Origin: CAZBBB01 sp964490005
GTDB taxonomy: Bacteria; Planctomycetota; B15-G4
Assembly: GCA_964490005.1 (NCBI GenBank)
Contig: CAZBBB010000144.1
Location: 1-5,704 of the forward strand
DNA: 5,704 bases
Direction: 5' to 3'
The position numbers and the translations under genes are program-made. Shown here in pieces: positions 5,659-5,704 of this stretch; the first letter of the stretch is position 1; every line of letters begins with the position of its first letter. The notes under the pieces are model-generated. The model made no database searches and had not been told where the DNA came from. It was given only the letters and a program-made list of their open reading frames with translations.

Positions 5659-5704
5659 TCAGCCCTTCTTGCCGCCGCCCTTGGCGGCGGGCGCGGCCTT
5701 CGCC
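5659..5704 (-). CDS. C-terminal end of an unidentified gene with a Lys/Ala/Gly-rich tail (partial)
   Basis: The last 14 complete codons read AKAAPAAKGGGKKG followed by TGA at 5661-5659; the rest lies beyond the right edge. The tail is basic and low in complexity, as seen at the ends of several nucleic-acid-binding or otherwise basic bacterial proteins, such as HU-like or FmdB-type zinc-ribbon proteins. The fragment is too short to name it. Support comes from the same strand, the stop placed 29 bases before queE, and the Lys-rich rather than Arg-rich composition, which shadow frames in this GC-rich DNA rarely give. The repeated GCC/GGC codons also form an 8-bp inverted repeat in the DNA (5672-5690). 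Confidence 0.55.
   Translation of the reverse strand, partial: AKAAPAAKGGGKKG
5672..5690. repeat. 8-bp inverted repeat in the end of the upstream gene
   Basis: CCGCCGCC and GGCGGCGG flank a 3-base spacer (5680-5682). On the minus strand it encodes part of the Ala-Ala-Lys-Gly-Gly-Gly tail. It could form a hairpin just before the one at 5638-5655, but alternating GCC and GGC codons give such symmetry by themselves, so it may be incidental. Confidence 0.45.

Noticed and set aside
1..5704. RNA genes, CRISPR array, insertion sequence or attachment site
   Set aside because: No tRNA-like cloverleaf, spaced direct repeats, transposase motifs or terminal inverted repeats were seen, and almost the whole window is occupied by coding sequence.

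Overview
This is a very GC-rich window (clearly above 70 percent by eye, with G or C at most third codon positions). All supported genes lie on the minus strand, so in transcription order they run from the right end to the left. The organism is a Gram-negative-type bacterium: there is a lipoprotein with a lipobox and a membrane-anchored sulfatase-fold protein. Planctomycetota of high GC content, or a Myxococcota/deltaproteobacterial lineage, fit best. This rests on the style of the sulfatase-fold protein, the small lipoprotein and the Der C-terminus, and it is an inference, not a determination.

Layout in transcription order: (1) 5704-5659, the last 14 codons of an unidentified gene with a Lys/Ala/Gly-rich tail. 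(2) 5629-4868, queE, a radical SAM 7-carboxy-7-deazaguanine synthase, preceded by a GC hairpin that touches its Shine-Dalgarno sequence. (3) 4871-3552, der (engA), the double-GTPase ribosome assembly factor. (4) about 3532-3005, a small lipoprotein of unknown function. (5) 3008-798, a 736-residue membrane-anchored protein with two probable beta-sandwich modules followed by a sulfatase-superfamily domain whose catalytic residues are largely missing. (6) 801 to the left edge, a ROK-family sugar kinase, complete at its N-terminus and cut by the window at its C-terminus.

The genes are packed as one operon-like unit. Three of the four junctions from queE to the ROK kinase are 4-base start/stop overlaps of the form NTGA (ATGA, TTGA, GTGA), which suggests translational coupling. 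The fourth gap, from der to the lipoprotein, is about 19 bases. No non-coding stretch exceeds about 30 bases. I see no RNA gene, mobile element, CRISPR array or convincing terminator.

Functionally, the first two genes belong to translation (queuosine synthesis for tRNA, and 50S ribosome assembly). The last three look like an envelope and sugar-related set. The main points for a second look are the apparent loss of the nucleophile and metal ligands in the sulfatase-fold protein, a non-canonical zinc motif in the ROK kinase, and non-standard guanine-recognition motifs in both GTPase domains of Der. I found no clear evidence of a wholly new system.
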